Shown here piece after piece: positions 1 through 12,444 of a stretch of 64,000 nucleotides of DNA. Source of the stretch: Bilabrum cf. latius (lineage: Eukaryota; Bigyra: Bicosoecida; Bigyra; Bicosoecida); contig OZ237760.1 in assembly GCA_965178125.1 (NCBI GenBank), positions 124,001 to 188,000 of the forward strand. The letters run 5' to 3'. The position numbers were made by a program, and so were the translations under genes. Position 1 is the stretch's first letter; every line of letters starts with the position of its first letter. Below the pieces are notes generated by a model that searched no databases, was not told the origin of the DNA, and worked only from the letters and a program-made list of their open reading frames with translations.

Positions 1-3000
1 CCCCATTGCTCTGCATGCTAGCGCTACCATCCGATGCGAGCGCCTTGCGGCGAATCTGGTCGGCCTCCTGCCGCGCGACGTCCTGCATATGCTTGAAGAA
101 CTGCGACGAGCTTCCGTACTTGCTCGGCGCGCTCTCCAGGCTGCCGGCCGCATCCGACGCGCGGCCCGCGCCCTCCCCCCCGGCCTGTTGCTGCCCACCC
201 GCAGTAGTCCTCGCCCGCTTGCTCGGCCTCCCTCCTGCCCCCGCCACACCGGCTTCTCTGGCCATGGATGCCGCCGCGTGCGGGTTGCCCAGCCCCCCGC
301 TGGCCCTGCCTGCCGCCTCCTGCACCATGGCGTCCAGCTTCCTCTTCCTCCTCGCGACACGCTTCTTGGCGCGGCGATCCGCCTTCTTCTCCCCCGCAGA
401 CATCTCCTCCCGGGACCGAACCACACCCCGCACGGGCGCCGCCACCTCCTCCGGCGCTGCGGCACTCCCAATGGAGGCTGCCGCTGCCCCCATGCCCTTG
501 CCCTTGCGCCGAGTGCCGGCCGCCAGCCCCGCACCCCCGCCCACACCGGCCATGGCAGACGCCCCCGCGCCCACCGCCGCGGATGATCCGATCCCAGGAG
601 TGGCCTCCTCCAGCGCGACGGCCGCCACTCCTTGGGCCCTGGACCGAACGGACATCTCTGGGGCCCTTGCTCTGGGCGTGAACGCGAAGTTGGAAAGAGC
701 GTCCAGTCGGTGGAAGAGCTTCCCCATCAGCAGCCTGATCTCGTCCTCGAGCTGCCCGTGCCTGCCCCCTTTGCCCTCCCCATCGCCGTCCTCCCCTTCT
801 TCCCTCTCCTTTGCAGCCGCCCACTCGGCCTCGTACACCTCGGCCAGCCCCTGCCGCTTGCCCTCGTCCCGCCGAATCAGCTCCTCCGCCTCCGCGAGCT
901 CTTGTTCCCTGCGAGCCGCCTTGGCCGCCGCGTCCCTGGGCGCCTCATCCACGGGCACCGGATCGTCAAAGGCCCCGTCCATGATCCGCTGGCGAATGAG
1001 AGCCTCGAGCGCAGAGGTGCCGGTCCCGATCCCGTCCCTGCTCAACAGGGCTCCTTCACGCAGACCGCCTGAGCCTGACCCTGCCCCAGCTCCCTCGTCC
1101 CCATCGTCGCTGTCCTCGGCGAGACCAGCCCCAGGCGCGTCTCTGACCACCCTCTCGACGTCCACCACGGCCCCCAGCAAAGAGTCCTGGGGCCGCTGGG
1201 CTGCCCTCACCTCACCGGCGAGCTGCCACTCCCTCCCATGCCTCAGCTAGTGCGCCAGCTTGCTCTCCATCTCCTGGATCTCCTTCTGCTTTGCGCGCAT
1301 GCGCAGTTGGTGAGACGTGAGCCCATCCTCATCCTCATCCTCATCCTCGTCGTCCTCCTCCCCCCCGTCCATGCCTTCATCCCCAGCGGACATGCCCTTC
1401 TGCCGCCCACCCTCCTCATTCTCGTCATCGTCATCATCGTCGTCCGAAGAGGAAGATGCCTCGCCCAGCAGATCCACCTTGCTGCCCTCGATCCCCGCCA
1501 AACGACTTCCATGCTTACCGTCGTCCTCGCTATCGCTCTCGCTCTCACTATCGCTCTCACTATCGCTATCGCTATTACTATCACTGCCCCCCGCCCCATC
1601 GTCCTCATCGCCATCCTCGCTATCACTCCCGCTGCCCTCCTCCTCCTGCTGCTCCTGCAGGAACTCCTCATCGGGCTCGTAGTCCCCCTCGTCACCCAAC
1701 CCCTCGGCCTCCAGCTCCAGCATGCGGTCCAGAGCTGCCTCGGCCTCCTCGTCCTCTTCGTCCTCATCAACATCGGTACCGCCCTTGCTGGAGGTGGAGG
1801 ATGGCTTGCCCTGCTCACGGTCCCCAAAGAAATCGTCCTCGGCACGGGCTGCCCTCCGGATCGCCTCCAGCTTTTCCGCCGCGGTCATGGGTGCTGCCCC
1901 ACCACCCGATTGCTGCTGCTATTGTTCCTCCTCCTCTGGCTACCCGAGGGCAGCACCACCCCCATACAGCACGCGCTCCATCTCAATGTCCTCCTCGTCC
2001 TCTTCCTCATCATCCTCATCATCCTCATCATCGCCCCCCATCCCGGCATCCGACCCCCCCGCTCCAGCTCCGGGGATGCCGTCCTTCTCCTGCTCGTCCA
2101 GGAACCGCTCCATGTCCCTAAACCGGAAGTGCTCATCCTCGATGGCCCGGGCCTCCGGGATGTCCTCAGAGGCATCCGAGTCGTCGCCAGCCCCGCCCCC
2201 CATGCCCTTGTTCCCTGTCCCCTTCCCCTTCCCCTTGGCCCGCCTGCGTCTCCTCTTCCGCCCCGACTGCTGGCGCCCAGATTCACCGTCACCGTCCTCA
2301 TCCTCGTCGCTGGAATCGTCTGCCGCTTCTGCCCTGGCCAGAATCTTGGCCAGCCGGGGATCCGCGGCGGCCCTGGCCCGGAGAGCCGCATCTTCATCCT
2401 CGCTATCGTCATCGTCGTCCTCATCCTCTCTGTCCCGCCCGCGCCCGGCTGCATCGGAATCGGAACCGGAATCAGACTCGCTGTCGCTGCCGCTGTCGTC
2501 CGACATGGCGCCCTGGGCACCGCCCTCTCCTCGTGAACCGCGTGCGTTTGCCGGGGCATCGGTTCCCAGCTTGCTGATGAGGGCGTCCACCGCCTTCTCG
2601 ATGCGAGGCATGGCCGCGTCCGTGTTCATCTGCAGCTGGGCCCAGATGCCTTCCGCGTCGAAATTTTCGACTAGAAGCTCCCCAAGTGGAAGGACTGTGG
2701 CACCAATGATTCGCTGGGCCGGATCGTTCTGCGACCACGCATCGAGGCTATCCTGCCCTGCTGCGCCGTCCTTGAGCAGCACCTGCCCCTTGTCAGCAGC
2801 CAACTTGCAGGCTGCGACAACCGAAATGAAGAAATACAGCTACATTCAATGATAAAAGGACGAAATGACCGCGTTATGTACTGATGGCTGGGCTCAGCAC
2901 TTACATGAATCAAAGGCAACCTTAGTTGCAGATGCGGCTTCTTTGGCACACTCCTAGTTCGCTTCCGCAAATCTCTCCGGCGCATCTGCACACTTGCTAG

Positions 3001-3037
3001 CAAAGGAAAATAGCGCGGACAAGTCCAGCGAATCCAT
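1..3037 (-). CDS. MPP10: U3 snoRNP protein MPP10 (SSU processome), 3' end cut by window
   Basis: MPP10 is a nucleolar scaffold of the SSU processome that works with Imp3, Imp4 and U3 snoRNA in 18S pre-rRNA processing. Two exons: 3037-2905 and 2811 to beyond position 1, with a 93-nt GTAAGT...CAG intron in matching phase. Exon 1 starts at an ATG (MDSLDLSALF). The family motif LVENFDAEGIWAQLQ follows in exon 2, then long Asp/Glu/Ser tracts typical of the family (about 1300-2500). Next come WQLAGEVRAAQRPQDSLL, LEALIRQRIMDGAFDDPV, LAEVYEAEW and KLFHRLDALSNFAFTPRA, and a basic C-terminal tail with SKYGSSSQFFKHMQDV. Four in-frame TAG codons are read as Gln, one in exon 1 and one just before the WQLAGEV block. 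No stop appears before the left edge, but homologues end soon after this point, so only a few residues should be missing. Identification is firm; exon 1 rests on phase and similarity. Confidence 0.9.
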
Positions 3038-3200
3038 GACGAGACCGGTCCGAATGAAGCTATTAAAGAAATTGCTGCAGCCAACACTGTGCACTCATCA
3101 CATGGGCAACGAAAATCGTCCAAGAGCAACTGCGACACTTCGACCGCGGTGCCTTGAGTGAGAACACCAAATATGAATTTATGCGTAGCAATAGGATGCA

Positions 3201-6200
3201 TCACACCCCAACACCCGCTCCAGACCAGGCCGCCATGGCCCTCACTGCTAGCCGCCGCACCTCTCGCCTGGGATCGTCCAGCGCCCGGCGCAGGCCCTCC
3301 TGCACCGGGGCTCGAACCTGGGACCTGCCCGCCGCCGGGAGCAGGCACATCCTGCCGAGGAGCAGCACAGCCCTCGCCCTCGCCGCGTCAGACACCGCCC
3401 CTTCCGCCGCAGCCGCGAGGGGCCCTGCCAGAGTGGTCGCAAGCTGCGCGGCGCCCGCCATGCCACCCCGGTTCCGCTCGAACACCCCGCCCCCCTCGCC
3501 CCCCTCTCCTCCCCCCGTGGCGCCCATCCTCGCGGCCAGCAGCCCCAGCGCGTGCAGCTGCAGAGCCCCCGCACCCTCCCTCGTCAGCCCGCCCAGCCCC
3601 TCTTCATCCACCTCCACCTCCACCTCCACCTCCTCGCTCCTCCCCTCGTGCCCTGCCCCATCCTCACCGACACGGCCCCGCGCGGCCTCAGCACCGGCCT
3701 GCCGCGCGCCGGGCCGTGTCCGCGGCCTCCTGCCCCGCCGGTCGCCCCTCCGTTCACTCGTCACACCGCGCCCGGTGAGCCCGGCTGCCTCGCAGGCCAG
3801 CACCAAGGCGCGCGCACCGAGCAGGAGCAGCGGGTCCTGCTGCTGGCCAGCCCTCGATTGCTTCTTGCTCTCGGCAGCGGGACCACCCGATGACTCCGAT
3901 CCGGGGGCAGCTAGCGCCGACTCCTCCACCACAACCAGCGGAACCTCCGCCGCGGCGCCGCAAACGGCCAGCATGCGCGCCCCGTCCGACCCCGCGCCCT
4001 CCCGACCCCCGCAAGCGCTGACCACCTGGGCGAACGTTCGCTGCTGCCATCCCCGGCGCACAACGCCTCCTGCAGCAGCTGACAGCAGGCCCTCGCCGCC
4101 GAACGAGGTTCCGTTAGCCGCCGCGGCGCCGCGCAATCCGACCCAATCGGCACGCGCCGGAGGCATGCTGCCGCATGCCGCGCCGGATCCAGCCGCAGAC
4201 ACGCCCCGCACCACGGCCGCGAGCGCCGCCGCCGCCTTGCACCTGAGGCCTGCACTCGTCACACCGCCAGACACGTCGTCCCCGAGGGGCCCCAGCAGCA
4301 CCGCAAGCGCCTCTCCGCTGGCCCTGGAGCCAGCCACCGCCAGCCCGCGGGCCACAGCTGCCGCCACCAGAACGGCCCTACCCGCCCTTCCGGGGTCCGC
4401 AGTCGCCGCTGGGCCGGCGAGGGCAGGCCGCACTTGTTCCTCCAAAACTCTCTTAGTGACCTCTGCACCCCCCCTGCGACCCTCACCGCCGGCTCGGTTG
4501 GCTGCGGCAGCCAGGCACCGCAGCAGGCACCCCACGGCGAGGCCCTGCCCCTGCCGCTGACCCTCCGAGTGCAGGATCCTACGCGCCAGTGCCTCCATCA
4601 CGCCGTCCATGGCGCCTTTCTCGGCCTTGCCCAGCACCGCCAGCGGAGCCACAATGGCCAGCTATGCCAGCTCATGCACCCCTCCCTCCTCCTTGCTCCC
4701 AGCACTCACCGTATCCCTGGCCCACCGCTGGAGGTCAGCTGCAGCGGCCAGCCCGCCGCACCTGGTCACAAGCACTCGCAGCACCGCAGCTGCATCCTCA
4801 GCCGCTCCCTTGCCCCCTTTGCGTTCCCCAGCAACACCAGCAGCAGCAGCGGCAGCAGCAGCAGCAGCAGTAGCAGCGCTCCGCAGCACCCCCCTTGCCC
4901 AGGCCACCGGGGAATCTGTGCTCCCCTCTAATGCCCCTGCATCAGCCCCCGCACCCGCATCAGCATCCATGCCGAGAACCCGCCCAAGTTCACCCCCTGC
5001 AGATGCCTCGTCATTCCCGGCTGCTGCCCCCGCGGCACCGATGGCAGAGCTGAGCAGCTTGCTAGCCAGCAAGCCCAGCTCATCCCCCCCAGCCCCTACC
5101 CCTGCCTCGGTGACTGCACGCACCAGTGCCCTACCAGCTGCACTCCGCACCACTGGGCTGCACCCCAGGTGAGCAAGCAAACTGGCCAGTCCCACGAGAC
5201 ACGCCGACCTCCCGCCACTCATCTGCCTCCGCGAGACTTCCACACCTTCCACACCTTGTTCCCCACCAGCGTCCTCCAGTCCCGCACCCACCCGCAGCAG
5301 CCGCACAACCTCCACCCCGGAGCTCTCGGTGGCACTCGCCAGTCGGACCACGGCCCGCAGCACCGCCGGCGCCACCGCCTCGGGCCCCGCATCCCCCTCC
5401 TCCTCACCCCCTTGCTTCCCGTCCGGTGCCGGCCGCCCCGCGGCCCCCGCCGCGCCGCACCCCGCCAGGACCCGCACCGCACTCGCCACACCGCCACTGG
5501 TGGCCGGCAGCAGACCCACGGCCAGTCGGAACGCGCTCCCCGCCGTCGGCTTGCTCACCAGAGCCTGCAGCCCCACAAGCGGGGGGCCCTCGCTGCCTGC
5601 AGCCGAGTCAGCGACGGACCCGCTCCCCGAGGCAGCGTGGGACGCAGCGGGTGTGGTCTCATCAGCCGGAACCGCTCCGTTTCCCTTGCCTGCCAGCCCC
5701 TGCGCCAGTGCAGCTAGCCGACTCGCCTGCCCCTCTGACCGCCAGCTCACCATGGCACCGGCCACCTCTCCCCACCCACGCACCAGCCGTCGAGCTGCAG
5801 CACCTGCACCTGCACCTGCACCTGCCCCCTCGGTTGCCTCCCGCCCCGCCGCAAGCACGGCAAGTCCACTGCCCTGCCTCTGCCCCGCCCGGCCAACCGC
5901 CCCGGCCAGCCGCAGCGCGGACGCCGCGTCCACGCAGCCCAGCGCGCCAGCCGCCCCCGCATCCACTGGCTGGCGACCCACCGCCGCAACGTGGGTCGCC
6001 AGCGCCGCCGCCACGTCACCGGTTGCAACTGCCGCCACGTCAGGGTCGCAGGCCAGCAGGACCTCGATGGCCGCTGCAGCCAGCCTCCCGTTTCTGCCCC
6101 TGGGATTGTCGGCCACCTCGGCCAGCGCCCAGCTGAGCACCTCTGCCACCACCTCGCGAAGCACGCGCACCATGCCCGTCCTCGGGCGAGGTCCGCTGCC

Positions 6201-8042
6201 GGACGACCCGGCGGCCGCGGCAGCACCCGCACCATCGTGCGATGCAGCCTCCGATTCCGCCCTTGCCGCCGCACCCACCGCCGCCCCCGTTTCCCCCAGC
6301 AGCAGCAGCACAGCACGGACCACCATCCCGGGCCCCACCTCCTCGGCTTTGGGTGGCACCCTCCCCGGGTCCAGCAGCCCCCCTGTTCCCTGGGTGCCCA
6401 CCAGCAGGGAGAGAGCGCCGTGCCCGCCCTCCTCGCAGAGAGCCCACCCGCCCGCACTCGCAGCCTGCGAGAGCCGCCGCTGCAGCAACCCACCGTTGCT
6501 GCCGCCGCCGCCCACGACTCGCAGAGCCTGCGCGATCGGCTGCCCCTGCTCCTCCTCCTCGTCTTCATTCCGCCAGCCGCTGGCTCCGTCAACAACCGCC
6601 GCCACGGCCAGACCAGCAGACGCAGCGGCAGCATCTCCGGCCGGCCATCCCGCGCACTGGCTCGCCAGCTTCTCAGCCCCAGGGCCCGTGCTCTGCGCCG
6701 CCGCGGCCGCCCCTTTGGCAGTCTGCTGCCCTGCCGCGGAAGCGGCAGAGGCCAGCAGCTTGCACACTGCCTCGGCCACGGAGGGCGCGTACTTTGCCAG
6801 CATCGGCCCGCGCATGCCGCGCACCACCATGGCGAGCGTCTCGGCCGCGTCCCACCTGGCGTTGTCCACGCTGGAAGTGAGCTTCTCCATGCAGAGGGGG
6901 GCCAGCAGGGAGTGCACCTGGGGCGTGTCCGAGGCCGTGAGCAGAGCCTTGAGCCGTGTGACGAGTGCGCCCCTGGTGAGGTGCTGGCTATCGGCCCCTG
7001 CCCTGCCCTTGGGCGGCGTGAATGAGATGGGGAAGTACACGCTCGTGATGTCGAAGAGGTCGCTCACGATGGGCGCCTCGTGCAGCAGGCTCGCGGTCAT
7101 GGGGGCTCCGGAGGGCGGGCCGGACCCGGAGGCATCGGCAGCAGCAGCAAGTACGGATGCAGGCGGCGAGGAGCAGAAGGAAGGATGCTCCAGCACCCTG
7201 CGCACCACCTCGAGACACACGAACAGGGCCCGGGGGTCCCTCTCGCCCTCGGCTGCCAGCACCACGCCGGCAGCAAAGGAGGCTGCCCTGCGTCGCTGCT
7301 GGGTCCTCGTGAGCTGAAAGAAGCGGTAAGGGTGCCCTGCAGGGGCAAGTGAGCCCCCGAGCGTGCTCAGAGAGTGTAGGTCGGCGCCCAGCGCGTGCTC
7401 TCTCTGCCGAGGGGAGGCGAGCACCGCCGCGAGAAAGCGGAAGGCGGCTGTCCGCAGGTGCACCGCGCAGGCCTGCACGTTCACGTGAACGAACAGGCTC
7501 TGCCAGGCGCGCACAAACGCTGGAACCTTGGCCGCGGCTCTGTCCTCCTTTGGGGACTCGCCGGCATCGTCACCGCCATCTGCAACTGCCTCGGCGTCCT
7601 GCAGCGCCGCGTCCACTCCGACGGCAGCATCGATTCCTTCCACTGGAGACACAGACACACCATTAAGTGCCTCCTCATGATGCTCTAGCAGCGCTGTGAA
7701 CGCGTCAAGGCACGCTGCAGAGGACGGCTGATCTGCAATTCGTTCGCACAAAAACAACAGGATCGCCTCTGCCGACTGGCTGTTCAAGCCGATCGATTCC
7801 GAGCTGGAAGCCCCACTGATAATTTCACAGACTAGTCGAATTGCCCTGCGCCGCCGATCGCTCGAGTCTGAAACGAGCTGCGCGCCCATGCCCCCGAGCA
7901 AGGTTGGAAGGGGTAGCGGATCAGGAATAGCGGCTCGCAGCGCTGCCAGGCCCGCCTGCGCGTCGGCGCTTGCTTTTGCATCGCTCTACTCTGCAGCTGG
8001 GTTGCAAAAAGCTGCGATATGGCTTCTTAGCTCATCATTCAT
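3201..8042 (-). CDS. MMS19: MMS19, CIA-complex Fe-S targeting HEAT-repeat protein
   Basis: MMS19 is the HEAT-repeat adaptor that hands Fe-S clusters to DNA polymerases, helicases and other apoproteins, together with CIAO1 and CIAO2B. Read with TAG as Gln it is one 1,613-codon ORF from ATG 8042 to TGA 3203-3201. An in-frame TGA lies upstream and 8042 is the first ATG after it. N-terminal family features include LVSDSSDRRRRAIRLVCEII and the diagnostic block DLFDITSVYFPISFTPPKG near residue 320. The C-terminus (RRALDDPRREVRRLAVRAMAAW) is the usual terminal HEAT repeat. There are two TAGs, near residue 19 and at 4664-4662, the latter inside HELA-Q-LAIVAPLAVLGK. At ~1,613 residues it is about 1.6 times the human length; the excess is Ala/Gly/Ser-rich spacer. 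No intron is needed. The next minus-strand gene, MPP10, starts 163 bp downstream. Confidence 0.88.
3755..3767 (-). repeat. recurrent 13-mer GGTGTGACGAGTG, copy 1
   Basis: Exact copy, sense strand of MMS19, coding GVTS in a spacer (RGVTSER). Confidence 0.8.
4253..4265 (-). repeat. recurrent 13-mer GGTGTGACGAGTG, copy 2
   Basis: Exact copy, sense strand of MMS19, coding GVTS (SGGVTSAGL). Confidence 0.8.
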
Positions 8043-8212
8043 ACCGTCAATTATGCGACCGGAAGCGGCCACGTGCCGGCGACGTCAACTCGCGACGGCG
8101 TGATGACGAGCGCGAGGAACCTCTGGCGGTGTTGTTGTGTGCATGCATGGTGTGGTAGGCGCTTGGCATACAGTCATAATCCTTGTTTGGGGCTCAATAT
8201 GGCTCTTACACA

Positions 8213-9988
8213 TCACGCAACGATCCGCAGCGGCGTCAGCGGGTCCTCCTCGTCCTCGTCCCCACTGCCCGTGCCTACAACGCCCAGCTTGCCTGGTCTT
8301 GCTGCCGCAGTCCCCTTGCGTCTCCTTCTCGCCTGCTACCTGCCTCTGCTTCCAGCGCGCGCCCTACCAGCACCCGGGCCGTCAGCGACCAGCTCATCCC
8401 CCCGTGAAGCGCCCTCCCCTGCCCCCTACGGACTGCCACCTGCACGCTGCTTCTTCTTCTTCTTCGTGTGCTTCTTTATCTTTCCGTTGGTCCTGATTCT
8501 CAATCCATCGGTGGATCCATCTGCTCCAGCCTCTATCCTGCCATTCTCATCATCATCCTCATCATCATCATTGCCCTCCTCCTCCTCTGCATCATCCTCG
8601 TTCAAATCCTCATCCTCAGCGCCACTTTCACCATCGGATCGATCCCCATCCCCATCCTCCTCCCCTTTTCCATCCTCCACGGGCGGCATCTCCCCCGCCA
8701 GCGGCTCGCTGACAATCAGCTCCGGGCGGGCCCTGAACCTGCCCCTGTACCCCTCGTACAGCCCCTGCAGCAGGGAGCAGTAGGCCCCGTGCCACGCATC
8801 CACGTCCTCCTGCGAGGGCTCCTCCAGCCGGGGCAGAGACAGGGGAGGACCCACCACCGTGCGCAAGGGGTGCCTGTGCGGGAGCAGCCCGCAGGAGTAC
8901 TGCATCACGCCCCGGCCGTAGAAGAGAGGGGCCGTCCAACCGAGCGTGCCCCCGATGGCCTCCTGCACGGCCCGCAGGAGGGACCCCCTCGGGTTGGGCA
9001 CCTGGCGGAAGACCTCGTTCTCGCCGAAGGTTACTACCGGTACCAGCGCCGCGCCATGCCTGAGGGCGTGCTTGACGAAACCCTTCCTCCTCTTGAGGGT
9101 CAGGTCGAACCGCATGGGGTGCGCGTCCAGGGCCTCTTTGGCCCCTCCCACCACCACTCCCACGCTCAGGCCTTGCCGCAGGCACGACTGCATGCTGCGC
9201 TTGGAGGCGTCAACGAATCCAAGGCCCATGATGAAGTCTCTCAGCAACGGTAGGACGAAGTGGATCGTCACCGTGAGCACGCGCAGAGAGTCGCCCAGCC
9301 CCAGGGCCTCCCTCTGCCCGTCTGCATCCATGACGATGTTTGACAGCACGCCAACGCCGATGATGCCGTGTGGGTGGCAGGCGAGCACGTGGGGGCGGGA
9401 GGGGTCCAGCCTGCGCACCACGTGGAGCGAGGAGGGAAAGTACCGCCGAAAGTGCTTCCACACGGGCAGCCGCTGCACTGCCCTCAGCGGCCTGCCGCCC
9501 CGCAGGTGCCTGTCCCTGTCGAACAGCAGCTGCCAGGCCAAATACGCGGGGAACAAGTACTTGAGATATAAGTAGTCGGGAAGCACGCCCAAGTACAAGA
9601 AGAGCATGTACCAATAAAAAGTAAAAGCCGTGGGCATAACAAGAAGCGCGAATATCACGCCAGCAGTCTGCAGCCGCCGTTCGATCGGCGTGTCCATGGG
9701 GGCGCACCGCATGCAGCACCATCTGCACTTCTAGCTAGTATCTGCGCCAGCTCCCGCTCGAGCAGTGCGTTTCAAGAGCTCGCGGCGGTGGTGCGAGTGC
9801 GGCAGGTCTCTATCGCCGACCTGGCATTCAAACTGAGGTGCAACACCTCGATGCAGCAAGTCCAGGGTCGCCGGGTCTTGCTTTTTAATTAAAGTCTCGA
9901 ATGAAAGATCGTCCTGTTCTGTTGAATCTTGCTTCTTTTCCTTTGTCGAGGCGCTCTTCGCCCCTCCATCGGCGGTTCGTTTTGCCAT
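8213..9988 (-). CDS. DGAT2: diacylglycerol acyltransferase, DGAT2 family
   Basis: An ER-membrane acyltransferase of the DGAT2/MGAT family; the likely reaction is acyl-CoA + diacylglycerol to triacylglycerol. The ORF runs from ATG 9988 (first ATG after an upstream in-frame TGA) to TGA 8215-8213, 591 residues. Hydrophobic membrane segments lie at about residues 109-152. The catalytic HPHG motif is at about 205-208, followed by VVVGGAKEAL and the family block RKGFVKHALRHGAALVPVVTFGENEVF. Three in-frame TAGs are read as Gln: one before the membrane segments and two in the C-terminal tail. Extras over the usual family: a polar N-terminal region of ~90 residues, and an acidic then basic low-complexity tail after residue ~440. 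Whether the preferred acceptor is DAG or MAG cannot be told from sequence. It is divergent to RPN3. Confidence 0.9.
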
Positions 9989-10227
9989 AGCGGGCTTCGA
10001 TCGTCGACCCTCACTGGCCAAGCGAGCTTCTTCGGAAGCCTCAAGCACAGACTATCGCAGACCGATAGTATTAACAAATGTTCACTGCAATATTTAGGCC
10101 CGAAACCATCAATGATAGCGCTGTATGAGCCTGAAACAGTAATACAGATTCACGCATTTTGTTGCGTGTACCGACCAACGATGGCATCATTCCTGCCACG
10201 GTCGCGTAGACAATCCGTCTTGGTGCG
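9989..10227. promoter_or_regulatory. divergent intergenic region, DGAT2 / RPN3
   Basis: 239 bp between two divergently transcribed start codons, so it should contain both promoters. It is clearly more AT-rich than the flanking genes. I recognise no TATA box or other named element. Confidence 0.4.
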
Positions 10228-12157
10228 ATGCCTGGCTCATCATCGGACAAGCAAGCCGCATCCGGTGCTGGAGCAAATGATGTTACTAAGGCTAATACCA
10301 AGGGAGGCAAGGCGGAGCCGAAGCTGCCCCCCCTAGGCACGACAGAACGTGAGCGATCCAGCCATTCGAAGAGCGAGCACACCTGAATTGCAATCTACCG
10401 CGCCACTCATCGAGCCATCTCACATTCTATTCACAGTATTGGAGCGTTACTTGAAGTTAGTTCATAGGTCTGTGGTCATGAGGGATAGACGACCCATGGC
10501 TAGGGCGATGCGGTACGCAGTCAGAATTCGCCGGTTTGCGCACTAGGCTGCCCTGGATTCCGCTGTAGGGGAGCATTGCGCAGGAACTGTGTTCGATACC
10601 GCTGCCCGAGCGGCCCTCGAGGATGCAAAGCCACTCATCCCAGAGGATGTGGCCGCAGCAGCCAAGCAAGCCGATAAGGAGGCGGCCGAATTGAAGGCCG
10701 AATAGGAGGCAGCCTTGAAGGCGAAGGCAAAGAGAGAGGCGGACGAAAAGAAGAAGGAAGAGCAGAAAGAGAAGGAGGAGAAGGCTCGCGCAGAGGGGAA
10801 GGGCAAGTTTGGAGCGGCCTCCGGTTCCGCCGGCCAAGCTTCCATGACGGACGACGAGGATGCCGAAGAATCCAAGGAAAGCGGCGAAGATGAGGCCAAG
10901 GAATCGAAAAAGAAGGGACCCTTCACGGATGCGTCCAAGCCAGAACGCGCCGCCTACGTGCTCTACCTGCTGGCGGCGATGTGCTCGCAGGGCGGCGAGC
11001 ACGAGGCAGCTGCTCGGCACGCCGACAGCCTGCTCGCCTCTGCCCTCGAGGCCAACCGCCGGTCGCTGGACCATTTGCAGGCGCGCGCCCTGCAGCTGCA
11101 CGCCGCCAGCACTGAGAAGAGCAGCCCGGCAGCCGCGCGCGCCCTGCGGCCCCGGCACATGCACGTGTACCGCACTGCAGCGCTCAGGCACGACAGCACG
11201 ACACAGGCCACCGCCGCCGTGCTCGTCCTGCGGTCCATGGTGCTCGGCAGGGAGCTGCAGCTGGCAGGCAGCTTCATGTCGCTGGCCACCGTGCCCGCTG
11301 ATGCCAGCAACGCACAGGCGGTCCGGTGGAACTACTTCAAGGGAAGGGTGGAGGCGGCCCGGCTGGACTACTCGGACGCTCTGCGGTCCTTCTAGCTGGC
11401 GCTGAGGAGGGCGCCCACGGGCGTGGCGGGAGGCTTCAAGCGCTCGTGCCAGCAGCACATCGCTGTGGTCACGCTGCTCACCGGCACCGTCCCCGACAGG
11501 GACACCTTCCGGAGGCTCCAGGGAACAGAGGGCAGGGACGACGCCACGGAGCAGGCCATGGGTCCCTACTTGGCCGTGGCACGAAGCGTGCGGGTGGGCG
11601 ACCTGGCCGCGTTCGGGGAGGCTCTGGACCTGCACGGGGCCCGGCTCCGGAGGGACGGGACACTCGCCCTTGTGAGGAGGCTCCGGGAGTCTGTGATCCA
11701 GACGGGGCTGCAGGCCATCGCAAAGGCGTACTCGGTGCTGAGCTTCGAGGACGTGGCGGGCAAGCTGCGGCTGCCCTCCGCCGAGGAGGCCGAGTACGTG
11801 TGCGCGCGCGCTGTGCGTGACGGCGTTGTGGAGGCGGTGCTTGACCACGAGTAGGGTGTGATGGCATCCCGGGAGAGGACGGACAGGTACTCTTCGATGG
11901 AGCCGCGTGTGGCCTTCAAGAGGCGCCTGGCCTTCTGCCTGGAGGTGCGGCGGGAGGCGCTGGAGGGTCTCGAGTATCCCGACGGTGCGTTCAAGAGGGA
12001 CGAGGGGGACGAGCAGGCGAGGAAGAGGAGGGACATGGAGGAGAGCGCGCTGGCGGCGGCGCTGGAGGAGGAGGACGATGATCCGGAGGGGGGAGAGCCG
12101 GGCATGGACGATGACCCGGACATGGACGATGACTTTGGGGGAGGCGACGGGCTGTGA
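10228..12157 (+). CDS. RPN3: 26S proteasome regulatory subunit RPN3/PSMD3
   Basis: A PCI-domain lid subunit of the 19S regulatory particle. Two exons: 10228-10348 and 10437-12157, with an 88-nt GTGAGC...CACAG intron in phase 1; the product is 613 residues. Family blocks in order: LLERYLKLVHRSVVMRDRR near residue 41, a Lys/Glu-rich insert, LRHDSTTQATAAVLVLRSM, NYFKGRVEAARLDYSDA, LALRRAPTGVAGGFKRSCQQH, the PCI/winged-helix part SVLSFEDVAGKLRLPSAEEAEY, and RVAFKRRLAFCLEVR. It ends with the acidic Asp/Glu tail typical of this subunit and TGA at 12155-12157. Four in-frame TAGs are read as Gln. The one before LALRRAP replaces a variable family position, and the one in DHE-Q-G aligns with Lys or other polar residues elsewhere, so neither is decisive alone. 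The start is the first ATG of an exon whose phase matches. Confidence 0.92.
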
Positions 12158-12444
12158 TGTGACCTCTCTGGTGATGACGACTCGGTCGTCCATGAGCAGC
12201 TGCAGACTTGTGTGTGTGTGGCGGTACGAGCTCGCAATGTCCGGACATGGGTTTCGACACTTAATCTGGCACCCGCATTTATCATGCAAGCTAAGCACAG
12301 CGCGCTGCTGGCGCCGTCTGGACTCTTCACCCTTCCGGCAGGGGGTGACTTCCGGCTTGCAATGTAGTCCACACGGATCCGGCCCGCTGTAAAAGATTGA
12401 AACAGAATGCTCCATCACGTCCTCCACTACTGTTCTTTATTAAC

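Noticed and set aside
2803-2803. MPP10 starting at a TTG at 2803
   Set aside because: An upstream exon with an ATG and family-like N-terminus joins in the correct phase through a clean GT-AG intron.
3303-3326. tRNA T-arm-like sequence (GGTTCGAGCCCC on the minus strand)
   Set aside because: It lies inside the MMS19 C-terminal HEAT repeat, and I could not fit acceptor, D and anticodon arms around it.
5329-7317. Long plus-strand ORF (662 codons) opposite MMS19, and similar long ORFs opposite the cyclase (31097-32359, 42491-43747)
   Set aside because: They are Ala/Pro/Ser/Arg-rich shadows of G/C-ending codon bias, have no family likeness, and oppose well-supported genes.
10349-10436. RPN3 starting at GTG 10349
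   Set aside because: This stretch is better explained as an 88-nt intron; the upstream ATG exon (10228-10348) matches phase and the polar N-terminus of the family.
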